A DNA stretch of 64,000 bases from NCBI RefSeq assembly GCF_004795735.1, contig NZ_CP039247.1, forward strand, positions 2,232,001 to 2,296,000, given 5' to 3'. The translations under genes and the position numbers were made by a program. This stretch comes from Corynebacterium endometrii (GTDB lineage Bacteria; Actinomycetota; Actinomycetes; Mycobacteriales; Mycobacteriaceae). Below, in pieces: positions 1-8,521 of the stretch. The notes beneath the pieces were generated by a model. The model saw only the letters and a list, made by a program, of their open reading frames with translations. It made no database searches and was not told the DNA's origin. Within the stretch, counting starts at the first letter, position 1. Each line of letters starts with the position of its first letter.

Positions 1-291
1 CTTCGCGTTGCGCACGGCCTGATCGGCCGCGTGGAAGCCGTCCGGGGCCACGAGCAGCAGCGGCACGCCCACCGCGGCCGCGGCTACGGCGTCAAAGTGC
101 GGTTCGCCGATGCCCTTGATGATAGCCGGGCCGTCGGCAAGGAGATCGGCGGAGACTACCGCGGAAATGCTTGGGTCGCGGTCATCAAGGCTGGCATAAC
201 GCGAACCCAAGGCAGCCGCGAAAGCCTCCACGTCCACTCCAGAGAAGTCCTGTCCAATAACGCTAACGAGTGCGGAGCGGGATTCTGACAT
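1..291 (-). CDS. 5' part of an unrecognised protein, cut by the window edge
   Basis: The minus strand reads open from an ATG at 291 to the window edge with no stop, giving at least 97 residues that begin MSESRSALVSVIGQDFSG. Its base composition and codon use match the neighbouring chromosomal genes. The visible part is a soluble alpha/beta-looking sequence with a hydrophobic strand (VPLLLVAPDG) and no signal peptide or membrane segment. I do not recognise the family. It is divergent from the acetyltransferase gene and the 115 bases between them must hold both promoters. Confidence 0.6.
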   Translation of the reverse strand, partial: MSESRSALVSVIGQDFSGVDVEAFAAALGSRYASLDDRDPSISAVVSADLLADGPAIIKGIGEPHFDAVAAAAVGVPLLLVAPDGFHAADQAVRNAK

Positions 292-406
292 GCTAAGAAG
301 GCCTCTCTTCCTTTGCCTGCTAGACAAGCATAAGATGTAGTGATTTAACTCACGCGAATAATCTATGAGTGATGTTTTCACTCTACTGCACACCTAGTCT
401 AATTAC

Positions 407-847
407 ATGCCACACCTCATTTCTTCCCCACTGACCAGCCTCAGCGCGATGGAGGTCCACCGCCTGTACAAACTCCGCGTCGACGTGTTTGTTCACGAAC
501 AGCGCTGCCCGTACCCGGAGATCGATGACATCGACGCGCGCGAGACCACCGTGCACATCCGCGCCGTCGACGGGGATAACTTGCTGGGCACGGCCCGCAT
601 CTTCCCGGCCGGCGGCTACATGCAGTTCGGCCGTTTCGCCCTCCACCCCAGCGCCCGCGGCACCGGCCTGGGCGCAGACATCATGCACGCGGCCCTGGAA
701 CTGGCCCGCCGCCAGGGGCACCCCACGGTCTTCCTCGAGGCGCAGTCCCCCCTCGTGGGTTACTACCGCGGCTTTGGGTTCGAGGTCTGCGGCGAGGAAT
801 TCATGGATGAGGGCATCCCCCATACGCCGATGATTCGGCGGGGCTAG
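407..847 (+). CDS. GNAT family N-acetyltransferase, ElaA type
   Basis: A 146-residue GNAT acyltransferase. The N-terminal half carries the ElaA signature VFVHEQRCPYPEID (residues 27-40), and the acetyl-CoA loop is visible as RGTGLGA (84-90). The length is normal for ElaA. The family transfers an acetyl group from acetyl-CoA to an amine; the substrate of ElaA is not established, so none is assigned. The last 4 bases overlap the 3' end of purT, which converges on it. Start chosen at the first ATG of the frame; the preceding AT-rich stretch (340-400) is the likely promoter. Confidence 0.85.
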   Translation: MPHLISSPLTSLSAMEVHRLYKLRVDVFVHEQRCPYPEIDDIDARETTVHIRAVDGDNLLGTARIFPAGGYMQFGRFALHPSARGTGLGADIMHAALELARRQGHPTVFLEAQSPLVGYYRGFGFEVCGEEFMDEGIPHTPMIRRG

Positions 848-2064
848 GCGGGCTCGGACGCGGGATTGCCCACGGTGATTCGGCTGGCGGCGAGCACCGC
901 ATGATCCCGCGCCTCCTCGACGGTGGCGGCGGTTGAGGCCACCAGCCCCATGCGGCGGCCCGGGTAGGCGTTGGGCTTGCCGAAGAGGCGAACGTCCGTT
1001 TCCTCCACCGCCATGGCCTCGGCCAGGCCGGCGTAGGCTATCTCCTCCCCGCTGTCCTTGGCGTGCAGCACCACCGCCGCGCCCGGGGAGACTAACGTCA
1101 CGTCGATGGGGTAGCCCAAAATGGCGCGCGCGTGCAGGTCAAACTGGCTGAAGCGCTGCGTGTAATGCGTGAGCATCGCCGTATCCGCCGGGTGCGGGGA
1201 CACGGAGGAAAAGTACACGTCCTCGCCGGAGACGAACAGCTCCACGCCGTAGACGCCGCGCCCGCCCAGCGCGTTGGAGATGCGCGCCGCAACGGAGCGC
1301 GCGTTTTCGGCCGCGCGCTGATTCATGGCCATGGGCTGCCACGCCTCCACCAGGTCACCGTGCTCATGTCGGTGGCCGATGGGTTCGCTAAACCACGTGG
1401 CCAGCTTGCCGGTGGCCGGGTCGATGGAGCGCACCGCAAGGACCGTGACCTCATAATCGAAGTCAACGAAACGCTCGGCAATCACGCGCTCCTCGTCGCT
1501 GCCCACGCGGCGGACCTTGGCCCAGGCCTCCTCGATTTCCCCGGGTTCGCGGACAATCATGTGCCCCTTGCCGGAGGTGGACACGTCCGGCTTGACCACG
1601 CAGGGATAGCCCAACTCCTCTACCGCCTCGCGCAATTGCTCCGCCGACGCCGCCGGCCTGATCGCCGTGGTAGGCAACCCCAGCTCCGTGGCCGCGGCGC
1701 GCATCGCCTCACGCGTCTGCGTCAGCTCGCACGCCCGCGCGGTGGGGACCACCACGGCCGGCGAATGCTCATCCAGCTCGGCCAGCGCCTCAAAGGAGAC
1801 GTTTTCTACCTCCGGGACCACGAAGTCCGGGCGGATCTCCCGGGCCAACTCGAGCACGGCGTCCTTGTCCGTAACGTCCGCGATGTGGCTAAACTGCGCC
1901 ACCTGCGCCGCCGGGGAACCCTCGTAGCGCTCCACGGCGTGGACCTCCAGGCCCAGCTTGTGGAAGGCCGCGGCTAGGTCCTTGCCCAGCTCGCCGCCTC
2001 CCAAGATCATCACCTTGGTGGCGTTTGGGCTCAACGGGGTGCCAACGTTGCGTGCAAAATCCAT
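844..2064 (-). CDS. purT: Formate-dependent phosphoribosylglycinamide formyltransferase PurT
   Basis: 406 residues, close to the usual 390-400. PurT is an ATP-grasp enzyme that makes formyl-GAR from GAR, formate and ATP, the folate-independent third step of purine synthesis. The N-terminal dinucleotide-like motif VMILGGGELGKD (residues 18-29), the VVPEVENV segment and the ATP-grasp loop VVKPDVSTSGKGH are all present. It lies upstream of nothing obvious in operon: purA follows 90 bases downstream in position but is transcribed on the same strand from its own start. The pairing of two purine genes supports the call. Confidence 0.93.
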   Translation of the reverse strand: MDFARNVGTPLSPNATKVMILGGGELGKDLAAAFHKLGLEVHAVERYEGSPAAQVAQFSHIADVTDKDAVLELAREIRPDFVVPEVENVSFEALAELDEHSPAVVVPTARACELTQTREAMRAAATELGLPTTAIRPAASAEQLREAVEELGYPCVVKPDVSTSGKGHMIVREPGEIEEAWAKVRRVGSDEERVIAERFVDFDYEVTVLAVRSIDPATGKLATWFSEPIGHRHEHGDLVEAWQPMAMNQRAAENARSVAARISNALGGRGVYGVELFVSGEDVYFSSVSPHPADTAMLTHYTQRFSQFDLHARAILGYPIDVTLVSPGAAVVLHAKDSGEEIAYAGLAEAMAVEETDVRLFGKPNAYPGRRMGLVASTAATVEEARDHAVLAASRITVGNPASEPA

Positions 2065-2154
2065 GCGGCAATTATCGCATACAAATAGCCCAGTACCCCG
2101 CGCGGGCCGTGGGCGCGGGGCCTATTCGGGGCGGCGCCCCGCGGCCAATGGGGG

Positions 2155-3447
2155 CTACTCGCCCTTCATGATGTCGTGGCGGATGATGGTCTGGTCACGG
2201 CCCGGGCCCACGCCGATGTAGGAGATGCGCGTGCCGGAAAGCTCCTCCAAGCGCAGGACGTAATCCTGGGCCTTTTGCGGAAGCTCCTCGAAGGTGGTGC
2301 AGCCGGTGATGTCCTCATCCCACGCGGGCATGGTCTCAAAGATTGGCTGCGCGTGGTGGAACTCGGACTGGGTCAGCGGCATCTCATCGTAGCGCTTGCC
2401 GTCCACGTCATAGGCCACGCAAATGGGGATCTCGCCGATGCCGGTGAGCACGTCCAGCTTGGTCAGGAAGTAGTCTGTAAAGCCGTTGACCCGGGTTGCG
2501 TAGCGGGCGATCACGGAGTCATACCAACCGCAGCGGCGCTTGCGGCCGGTGTTCACGCCCACCTCGCCGCCGGTGGTCTGGAGGTATTCGCCCCACTTAT
2601 CAAACAGCTCCGTGGGGAACGGGCCGGCGCCCACGCGTGTGGTGTACGCCTTGATGATGCCCAGGGATGAGGTGATCTTGGTGGGGCCGATGCCCGAGCC
2701 CACGCAGGCGCCGCCCGCGCTAGGGTTCGATGAGGTCACGAACGGGTAGGTGCCGTGGTCCACGTCCAGCATGGTGGCCTGGCCGCCTTCCATGAGCACG
2801 TGCTTGCCGGCGTCCAGGGCCTCGTTGAGGACCTGCTCCGACTCGATGACCATGGGGGCCAGGCGCTCGCGGTAGCCCAGGAAGTACTCCACCACGGTCT
2901 CGGGGTCGATGGCCTTGCGGTTGTACATCTTGACCAGCATCTGGTTCTTGACGTCAAGCGCGGACTCGATCTTCTGGCGCAGGATGGACTCATCGAAGAT
3001 GTCCTGCACGCGGATGCCCACGCGGGCCACCTTGTCCGCGTACGCCGGGCCGATTCCGCGACCGGTAGTACCAATGGCGCGCTTGCCCAAGAAGCGCTCC
3101 TGCACGCGGTCCAGCACCTGGTGGTACGGCGCCACGAGGTGGGCGTTGGCGGAGATGCGCAGGCGGGACGCGTTGGCGCCGCGCGCCTCCAGGCCGTCAA
3201 TCTCATCGAAGAGCGCCTCGAGGTTGATAACCACGCCGTTGCCAAGGACCGGGACCGCGTTTTCGGAAAGAATGCCGGCCGGCAGGAGCTTGAGCTCATA
3301 CTTGTCGCCGCCAACCACCACGGTGTGGCCGGCGTTGTTGCCGCCGTTGGGCTTGACGACGTAATCAACGAGCCCGCCGAGGATATCCGTGGCCTTACCC
3401 TTGCCCTCATCGCCCCACTGGGCGCCCACAATGACGATTGCTGCCAT
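2155..3447 (-). CDS. purA: Adenylosuccinate synthase PurA
   Basis: 430 residues, full length. PurA joins IMP and aspartate with GTP hydrolysis to give adenylosuccinate, the first committed step to AMP. Visible motifs are the GTP loop WGDEGKGK (11-18) with the catalytic Asp13, the catalytic His41 in NNAGHTVVV, the IMP-site [14 protein letters not shown], and the C-terminal base-recognition VGPGRDQT. The start ATG is preceded by a purine-rich stretch. It diverges from the hypothetical gene at 3612, an arrangement I recall from C. glutamicum. Confidence 0.97.
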   Translation of the reverse strand: MAAIVIVGAQWGDEGKGKATDILGGLVDYVVKPNGGNNAGHTVVVGGDKYELKLLPAGILSENAVPVLGNGVVINLEALFDEIDGLEARGANASRLRISANAHLVAPYHQVLDRVQERFLGKRAIGTTGRGIGPAYADKVARVGIRVQDIFDESILRQKIESALDVKNQMLVKMYNRKAIDPETVVEYFLGYRERLAPMVIESEQVLNEALDAGKHVLMEGGQATMLDVDHGTYPFVTSSNPSAGGACVGSGIGPTKITSSLGIIKAYTTRVGAGPFPTELFDKWGEYLQTTGGEVGVNTGRKRRCGWYDSVIARYATRVNGFTDYFLTKLDVLTGIGEIPICVAYDVDGKRYDEMPLTQSEFHHAQPIFETMPAWDEDITGCTTFEELPQKAQDYVLRLEELSGTRISYIGVGPGRDQTIIRHDIMKGE

Positions 3448-3611
3448 GGTCTTTTAAGTCACTTCCCAAAATAATTGGTGCCAAATACGGGATAACCTTA
3501 CCCTTTATTGGCTGCGCCGTGGCAATAATGTGACTTGTTCGCCACAAATGCGCGCGCCCGCGATAGGCGTGCGGCGTTGGCGGCCGGTGGCGGTAGGTTA
3601 CAGTGGTGGGC

Positions 3612-4463
3612 ATGCAGATTATCGTCGTGCGCTGCGGTGCGCCCGAAGTTGAGATTCCGGCCGGCTACCAGGTTGTGGACGTCTCGGCGGTGCCGACCCG
3701 CCAGGAGCTTCGCCCGCTCGATGAGGCGGCCGCGGCCATCCTGCCCGAGGACCCCACCCCCAGCCTGGAGGAGATATCCAAGCGGCCGGACGTGGAGCAC
3801 CTGGGCGCGCCCGGGCCGGCGCCGCAGCCGGTGCCGGAGGCGCTGCGGGTCATTGTTGTGGGCACCGACGCGGCGCTGTCCGCGGTGCTCACGCGCATGA
3901 TGCGCGCTGATTACATGTGGGTCGAGGTGGGCTTTGTCCCCACCGCCGCTTCCACGGCCGCGCAGAATTGGCGCATCCCCTGCGATTCGCCCGACGCCGC
4001 CTTTCAGCTCGCCCTTAACGGCACCGTCAGCCCCGTCCCCCTGATTAGGAACGATAAGGGCCTCGCGGTGGCCGGGTCCGCCACCATTTCCGAGTGGTCC
4101 AACGGCCCGCTCGCTGGGGAAATCATCGTGGATGACGAGGTGCTGATGCGCGGCGAAGCCGATTACGGCGCGCGCCTGGTGCCGATGTTGGATGCGCCCG
4201 GAATCGCCGCCGCCAAGGCCGTGGGGCCGGTGGCTACGCATGAGCAGCTGGGACTTGATGCCCCGCGCCGCGGGTTGTTTGGGTTCCTGCGCGGGCGGCC
4301 TGGGGTGGGTCAGCTGGAGCCGGCCAGCCTGGCCACGGGCCGGGCGGTCCAGGCCGGCGGCCGGGAACTGCGCGTGATTGTCGACGGAATCTCCGCCAAG
4401 CGTCCGGTCAAAGGTTCTACCTTCTACCGTCACCTGAGGGATTTGCAAATAGTGCGCCCGTAG
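3612..4463 (+). CDS. Conserved corynebacterial hypothetical protein, divergent from purA
   Basis: About 283 residues with no signal peptide. The N-terminus (MQIIVVRCGAPEVEIPAGYQ) is followed by an Ala/Pro-rich linker and a second domain starting near RVIVVGTDAALSAVLTRMMR, which has an alpha/beta character slightly like lipid- or NAD-kinase folds. No catalytic motif can be assigned. A GTG at 3603 is an alternative start in the same frame, 9 bases upstream; neither has a strong ribosome binding site. The position beside purA is conserved in corynebacteria as I recall. Function unknown. Confidence 0.7.
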   Translation: MQIIVVRCGAPEVEIPAGYQVVDVSAVPTRQELRPLDEAAAAILPEDPTPSLEEISKRPDVEHLGAPGPAPQPVPEALRVIVVGTDAALSAVLTRMMRADYMWVEVGFVPTAASTAAQNWRIPCDSPDAAFQLALNGTVSPVPLIRNDKGLAVAGSATISEWSNGPLAGEIIVDDEVLMRGEADYGARLVPMLDAPGIAAAKAVGPVATHEQLGLDAPRRGLFGFLRGRPGVGQLEPASLATGRAVQAGGRELRVIVDGISAKRPVKGSTFYRHLRDLQIVRP

Positions 4464-4465
4464 CC

Positions 4466-4521
4466 TGTGGATAACCCGCACCGATTCCCACGTTGCGGGA
4501 TGTGCCGCAACGTTATCCACA
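4466..4521. promoter_or_regulatory. Nested inverted repeat carrying two opposed perfect DnaA boxes
   Basis: TGTGGATAA at 4466-4474 and TTATCCACA at 4513-4521 are exact DnaA boxes in opposite orientation. Between them CGTTGCGG (4491-4498) and CCGCAACG (4505-4512) form a second, inner palindrome with a 6-base loop. The block fills the gap between the conserved hypothetical and the HNH gene. It could be a DnaA-binding regulatory or titration site, or a transcript hairpin ending the upstream gene; there is no T-run. Confidence 0.55.
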
Positions 4522-4574
4522 GCCCGCGTGTGGTGGCCTTTTGTTGGTGGGTGGTGGGTGTTTAGGGTGCGGGC

Positions 4575-5591
4575 ATGGACACGTTAGAAGGCCTTTTTAG
4601 GCAATTATCGCGGGGTATTGAATTAATCAGCCTGGTCGAGGGCGCTAGCCCGGCAGATCTCGCCGCCTTGGGTGCCAGCGGTGAGGATGCTAAGGACTAC
4701 GCCCACCTGTGGCAGGTTTATTTTGGGCCCACCGGCTCCACGCGCAAGCAGGCCGCCGCCCGGGACGCGGCGATAACCCGGGGCTTAAGCCTTGCCGATC
4801 TGCGCACCATTGAACGGTTCGTTCGCAGGATTAAAGACCGCAACAAAGCCTGGGATCTGCGCGTAGAACTTGCCTCTAGCGCCCCGGGGGAGATTGTGCG
4901 CACCGGGCGCAGGCGGGTCAAAGAACTTGTCCCGCCTAAACGCAAGCAGCCGGGTACTAGGCTGCGCAGGTCTGCTGACGGGATGTGGGATATCCGGATT
5001 ACCGGCCCGTCGGAGACGATTGCCGATATCTATTCTGGCCTCGACGGGACGTTGGAGGCGTTTACGCGGGCGTATTTCACCGGCACCGGGCATAACACCG
5101 TGGTGACTAACGTGGTAGTCCAGCTTGATGAGTTAGACAAGATCATCGCCGGTGAGGGCGATGAGGTTATCTTGCAGTTAACGAACGGGGCGACGATGAC
5201 GGGTGCGCAGTTTTTGCAGCGTCGGTTGGCCGGTTATGCCTATTTCGGTCTTTTTCATCCCCTTGAAGGCCCGGTCAATGCCTACCGCACGCAGCGGTTG
5301 GCGAATTTTAAACAGCACGTCTTAGCGGCGATGGAAAACCCGGTGTGCGCGTGGCCGGGGTGTTTGCGTGGGGCCGATGAATGCCAGGTCCACCACATCG
5401 ATGCGTATGCCGACGGCGGGGATACCAACTCGCCGAACCTGGCTAAATTATGCGGCTACCACAACGGGGTTAATGAGGACGGGGTGGACATTCCTACCCG
5501 TCGCGGCAAAATCATCCGCCGGCGCGGGGCCACCTGTTGGCTCGCGCCCCACGCCAGGGCCTGCATCCCCACCGGCATGTATGTGGTCTAA
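4575..5591 (+). CDS. HNH endonuclease domain protein (13E12/DUF222-like)
   Basis: 338 residues. The C-terminal third has a zinc-ribbon HNH nuclease: a cysteine pair CAWPGC from residue 258, the core QVHHID around 273, the DGGDTN turn, and LCGYHNG near 295. The N-terminal 240 residues are the helical region typical of the multi-copy 13E12-like proteins of actinobacteria, whose role is unknown. The last 146 bases are duplicated at 10873-11018, beyond the accessory island, so this gene marks the island's left boundary. Its stop overlaps the stop of the converging permease remnant. Confidence 0.85.
   Translation: MDTLEGLFRQLSRGIELISLVEGASPADLAALGASGEDAKDYAHLWQVYFGPTGSTRKQAAARDAAITRGLSLADLRTIERFVRRIKDRNKAWDLRVELASSAPGEIVRTGRRRVKELVPPKRKQPGTRLRRSADGMWDIRITGPSETIADIYSGLDGTLEAFTRAYFTGTGHNTVVTNVVVQLDELDKIIAGEGDEVILQLTNGATMTGAQFLQRRLAGYAYFGLFHPLEGPVNAYRTQRLANFKQHVLAAMENPVCAWPGCLRGADECQVHHIDAYADGGDTNSPNLAKLCGYHNGVNEDGVDIPTRRGKIIRRRGATCWLAPHARACIPTGMYVV
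5436..5581 (+). repeat. Left copy of 146-bp direct repeat (HNH gene 3' end)
   Basis: Aligned without gaps to 10873-11018 I count 9 mismatches in 146 positions (about 94% identity), in the same orientation. The two copies enclose about 5.3 kb of accessory DNA. Recombination between them would delete the island. Confidence 0.85.
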
Positions 5592-5785
5592 CGGCCGAAG
5601 GCTAGCGCGATGATCAACATCACGGGCAAGGAAGCAAACGTGGTGATAAATACGGTGTCCCTGGCCACGGTCTGGCCCTTGTCGAAGGTAGCCGCGTAGT
5701 TATACACATTCTGCGCGGTGGGCAACGCCGCCAAAATCACGGCGGTGTAAACAAGGTCTGCGATTAGCCAATCTCGGAGACTGAC
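5588..5785 (-). pseudogene. C-terminal remnant of an AEC (auxin efflux carrier) family permease
   Basis: About the last 60 residues of an AEC/malonate-type transporter survive: ALPTAQNVYNYAATFDKG is the hallmark of the ninth membrane helix, followed by the last helix FASLPVMLIIALAFGR. Intact family members are around 300 residues with ten helices, so most of the gene is gone. The 5' side runs into the 3' end of the lipoprotein gene, where homology stops near 5770. This is a rearrangement junction and the fragment is very unlikely to function. Confidence 0.7.
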
Positions 5786-6909
5786 GATATCCCGCAGCTC
5801 GAGTCCCTGCACGCTTCAGCGTGGTAGGAGATGGTCGTTAACGGTTTCTCCGGAGCGTTCCAGCTGCGCACTTCAATTTTTCCACCTCGGTTCAGTGCGA
5901 ATTTGGGGTCGCCGTCAGCGGAATTCACGGGAATGAACTGGTCTTCGGAAAATCCCTCAACCGTTCCCGTTAACTCGGGATCCGCAGAACCCCTTTTATT
6001 GATGAACACTCTGCCTTCGTTGTCAATGAACCCATTTTCGCCTCGCTGCAGGGTGCGAGTGACAGCAAAATCTTCATGGAGTGTCATGACGTGCTCGGTT
6101 ACTTGCTCAGTGTCGAGTGTGTAGTCCCCGCTTACTCGGACTTCGAAAGCGGTGAGAAAAGTTCGGTGTCCTTCCACTCGTCCCTGGAGAATCTCGAAGA
6201 GCCCATCCCCCAGATAGTTGACGTGTGGATACTTGAAATCAGGAGAATTGACCTCGTAGCCATCTGGAAACGCTATTTCCCTGCCGTTTCCCGCGGCATC
6301 TAAGAGAAACATTCTTCTGTCACTAGCTGTTGCGTTCGGCGTATATCCAATTACGATGGCATGTTTCTCACCGACCGCAAGAGAGTGGGGAACTAACGGA
6401 AGGTCGTGACTTGAAGTGGTCCCATCGTCCTTCAGGATGATCACTTGGTGGGCGAACGCGGCTGATTGTGATGAGTTGACAATGGCAATCGCCATGGAGC
6501 CTTCGGGAGAAGATCCGAAATACGTAATGGGGTCATAGTCGTGGATCTCAACGGAACCGTTGTGCAGACCGTGCTGTTGTATTGATTCGGCGAAGTAGAG
6601 GTAGCTACCTCCACGTGTCGGGAGGGCTACCGGAGTCCAGCTACCGGAGCCTTGGACGTGGTCAATCTCTTGCCCTGTTGGTGCATGGAGGTAATAGCTG
6701 TTTGAACTGTCATTCCCAAAGGGCTCAAGCACCGGGCCGTAAGAGACAATGTAATTACCTGATTCCGACCAGGCCTGGGCCGTCGAAGCGGATGGACCTC
6801 CATCTTGTGTTGGCGAGCAACCCGCCAGCAGGGCGAGAATTCCCGAAAAAGCCGCGAAGGAAAAAACAGCCTTGATTGTCGCCACCGCACGCATACCTTT
6901 GTCTACCAC
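5764..6909 (-). CDS. Secreted lipoprotein of unknown function in the bacteriocin-like locus
   Basis: 381 residues with a lipoprotein signal peptide: a hydrophobic stretch ends in the lipobox LLAGC, so the mature protein should be anchored outside the membrane. The mature part is rich in Gly, Ser and aromatic residues and looks like a beta-propeller or similar all-beta fold, but I recognise no family. The start is uncertain: GTG at 6909, or ATG at 6894, which places the signal peptide better. It begins 8 bases after the stop of the interrupted papain-fold gene, so the two probably formed one transcript. GC content is clearly lower than in neighbouring chromosomal genes. Confidence 0.65.
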   Translation of the reverse strand: MVDKGMRAVATIKAVFSFAAFSGILALLAGCSPTQDGGPSASTAQAWSESGNYIVSYGPVLEPFGNDSSNSYYLHAPTGQEIDHVQGSGSWTPVALPTRGGSYLYFAESIQQHGLHNGSVEIHDYDPITYFGSSPEGSMAIAIVNSSQSAAFAHQVIILKDDGTTSSHDLPLVPHSLAVGEKHAIVIGYTPNATASDRRMFLLDAAGNGREIAFPDGYEVNSPDFKYPHVNYLGDGLFEILQGRVEGHRTFLTAFEVRVSGDYTLDTEQVTEHVMTLHEDFAVTRTLQRGENGFIDNEGRVFINKRGSADPELTGTVEGFSEDQFIPVNSADGDPKFALNRGGKIEVRSWNAPEKPLTTISYHAEACRDSSCGISSVSEIG

Positions 6910-7034
6910 ACTGTATTTCAGTACGGTGAAACCTGATCGTCATCTCTGACGTCGGAGGGGTTCACGCCAAGCCCACCATCGGCATCCAGGTCGATTACCC
7001 CGTTGGTGGCGACCATGTAAGCGGCCCAAGCTAA

Positions 7035-7043
7035 AGAAGAGCA
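7035..7043. repeat. IS256 target-site duplication, left copy
   Basis: AGAAGAGCA at 7035-7043 is repeated exactly at 8513-8521, immediately outside the two element ends. Nine bases fits the 8-9 bp duplications made by IS256-family transposition, and an intact duplication points to a simple, unrearranged insertion. Confidence 0.9.
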
Positions 7044-8512
7044 GGTCAAGTCCTGGGTAGTGGTGTATCTGTATTTCGAATCTGGGGTTAGTTTCATGGC
7101 GGTGGTTTAGGGGCCGTCTCGGGGATGTGGGGTGAGGGTATTCATGCGGCGTTTTCCTGGTTGTTGTCGCGGTCCTCGTCGATGACCCCAGCGGCGATGA
7201 TGTCTTTGGTCTGTGTCAGGCTGGCCAGTGACATATAACGCTTCTGTTGGATCCAGTCATCGTGCTGTTCGGCCAAAACCGCCCCAACAAGGCGCACAAC
7301 AGCGTCTCGGTTTGGGAAGATTCCTACGACATCGCTACGCCGGCGGATCTCCCTATTGAGCCGTTCAGTGGGGTTATTCGACCAGATTTTGCTCCACACC
7401 GCTTTCGGCGCAGCGGTAAACGCCAACAGCTCGTCGAGACACTCCTCGAGGTAGCCTGCCACGTTCGGGAACTTGTGCTGGCAGAACTCCACCACATCCC
7501 TGGCCTGGATCCACACGCTGGTGGCATCGGGTTGCTGGAAGATCGTGTGAAACATTGCTGATAGGGTCGGCCACTGGGTCTTCGGTACCTTGGCTGATAG
7601 GTTCTTCGCGAAGTGGGTGCGGCACCGCTGCCAACTAGCCTGCGGCAGGCAATCACCCACGGCTGCTTGAATACCAAGATGGGCATCACTGGTGACCAGG
7701 AATACCCCGGTGAGGCCACGGGCGATGAGGTCGCGGAAGAAACCCGTCCACGACGCGGTAGATTCCGCGGTGGCAACCTGCATGCCAAGCAGTTCGCGGT
7801 AGCCGTCAGCGTTGACACCTGTGGCCAGTAGCACGCTGGCTTTGACGACTCGGCCGCCTTCCCGCACTTTCATCGTCAACGCGTCACAGGAGAGGTAGTA
7901 ATACGGGCCCTGGTCCAATGGTCTGGTACGGAATTGTTCGACCATCGTGTCAAGCTCTTTGGCCATCTCGCTGACCTGTGATTTCGATAGGTTGTTGATA
8001 CCGAGTGTGGCGACTAGGTCGTTCATCCTGCGGGTGGAGACCCCCTTGAGGTAGCAGGTGGCGATAACTGTGGTCAGGGCGCGTTCGGTGCGGCTGCGGC
8101 GCTCTAGCAGCCAGTCGGGGAAAAATGAGCCGGTGCGTAGCTTCGGGATTGCCACATCAATACTGCCGACGCGGGTATCTAGCTGTCGGTGACGGTAACC
8201 ATTGCGGGTGTTTGTACGATCCGGCGAGACTGTTGCATAATCTGCCCCGCAGACGGTGTCTGCCTGGGCGGAGAGAATCTGGTTGATGAAGTCAGTGAGC
8301 ATTTGGCGCATCAGGTCTGGGGAGGCTTGAGTCAGTAGCTCTTCGACATACGCGGTCGGATCGATATGATTGGGGTCAGCGGCCATCGCAGGGTACTTCC
8401 TTTCGAGGATAGGTAAGAGTTGATTCGAAAGGTACCCGCGATGGTCGCCTCATTGTGCACCGGCACAAGGCCTACCGCGGGCTACAGATACACCACGCTA
8501 GCGGACGCAACC
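7044..8512 (-). mobile_element. IS256-family insertion sequence, 1,469 bp, intact
   Basis: The element is bounded by imperfect terminal inverted repeats. Reading inward, both ends start GGT, share GTCC at positions 7-10 and then the exact 14-mer GTGGTGTATCTGTA (7060-7073, and complement 8483-8496). A perfect 9-bp target duplication flanks it. It carries one complete transposase gene on the minus strand. It sits inside the papain-fold gene just after the catalytic cysteine codon. Confidence 0.92.
7142..8386 (-). CDS. IS256-family (Mutator-type) transposase
   Basis: 414 residues, full length for the family. The DDE residues are recognisable: Asp in YYLSCDALTMKV, Asp in FLVTSDAHLG, and Glu in NNPTERLNREIRRR near the C-terminus, with the family's CRTHFAKNL helix between. 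The start ATG has an AGGAAG ribosome binding site about 10 bases upstream. No frameshift or internal stop is present, so it is probably active. Confidence 0.95.
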   Translation of the reverse strand: MAADPNHIDPTAYVEELLTQASPDLMRQMLTDFINQILSAQADTVCGADYATVSPDRTNTRNGYRHRQLDTRVGSIDVAIPKLRTGSFFPDWLLERRSRTERALTTVIATCYLKGVSTRRMNDLVATLGINNLSKSQVSEMAKELDTMVEQFRTRPLDQGPYYYLSCDALTMKVREGGRVVKASVLLATGVNADGYRELLGMQVATAESTASWTGFFRDLIARGLTGVFLVTSDAHLGIQAAVGDCLPQASWQRCRTHFAKNLSAKVPKTQWPTLSAMFHTIFQQPDATSVWIQARDVVEFCQHKFPNVAGYLEECLDELLAFTAAPKAVWSKIWSNNPTERLNREIRRRSDVVGIFPNRDAVVRLVGAVLAEQHDDWIQQKRYMSLASLTQTKDIIAAGVIDEDRDNNQENAA

Positions 8513-8521
8513 AGAAGAGCA
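8513..8521. repeat. IS256 target-site duplication, right copy
   Basis: Exact copy of 7035-7043. On the minus strand it reads TGC TCT TCT, which is Cys-Ser-Ser of the interrupted gene's active-site motif, so the element landed precisely at the catalytic cysteine. Confidence 0.9.

Noticed and set aside
4466..4521. Chromosomal origin of replication
   Set aside because: Only two DnaA boxes, no AT-rich unwinding region, and no dnaA, dnaN, rpmH or parAB nearby.
7247..7561. Plus-strand open frames inside the IS256 element
   Set aside because: Antisense to the intact transposase; IS256 elements carry a single gene.
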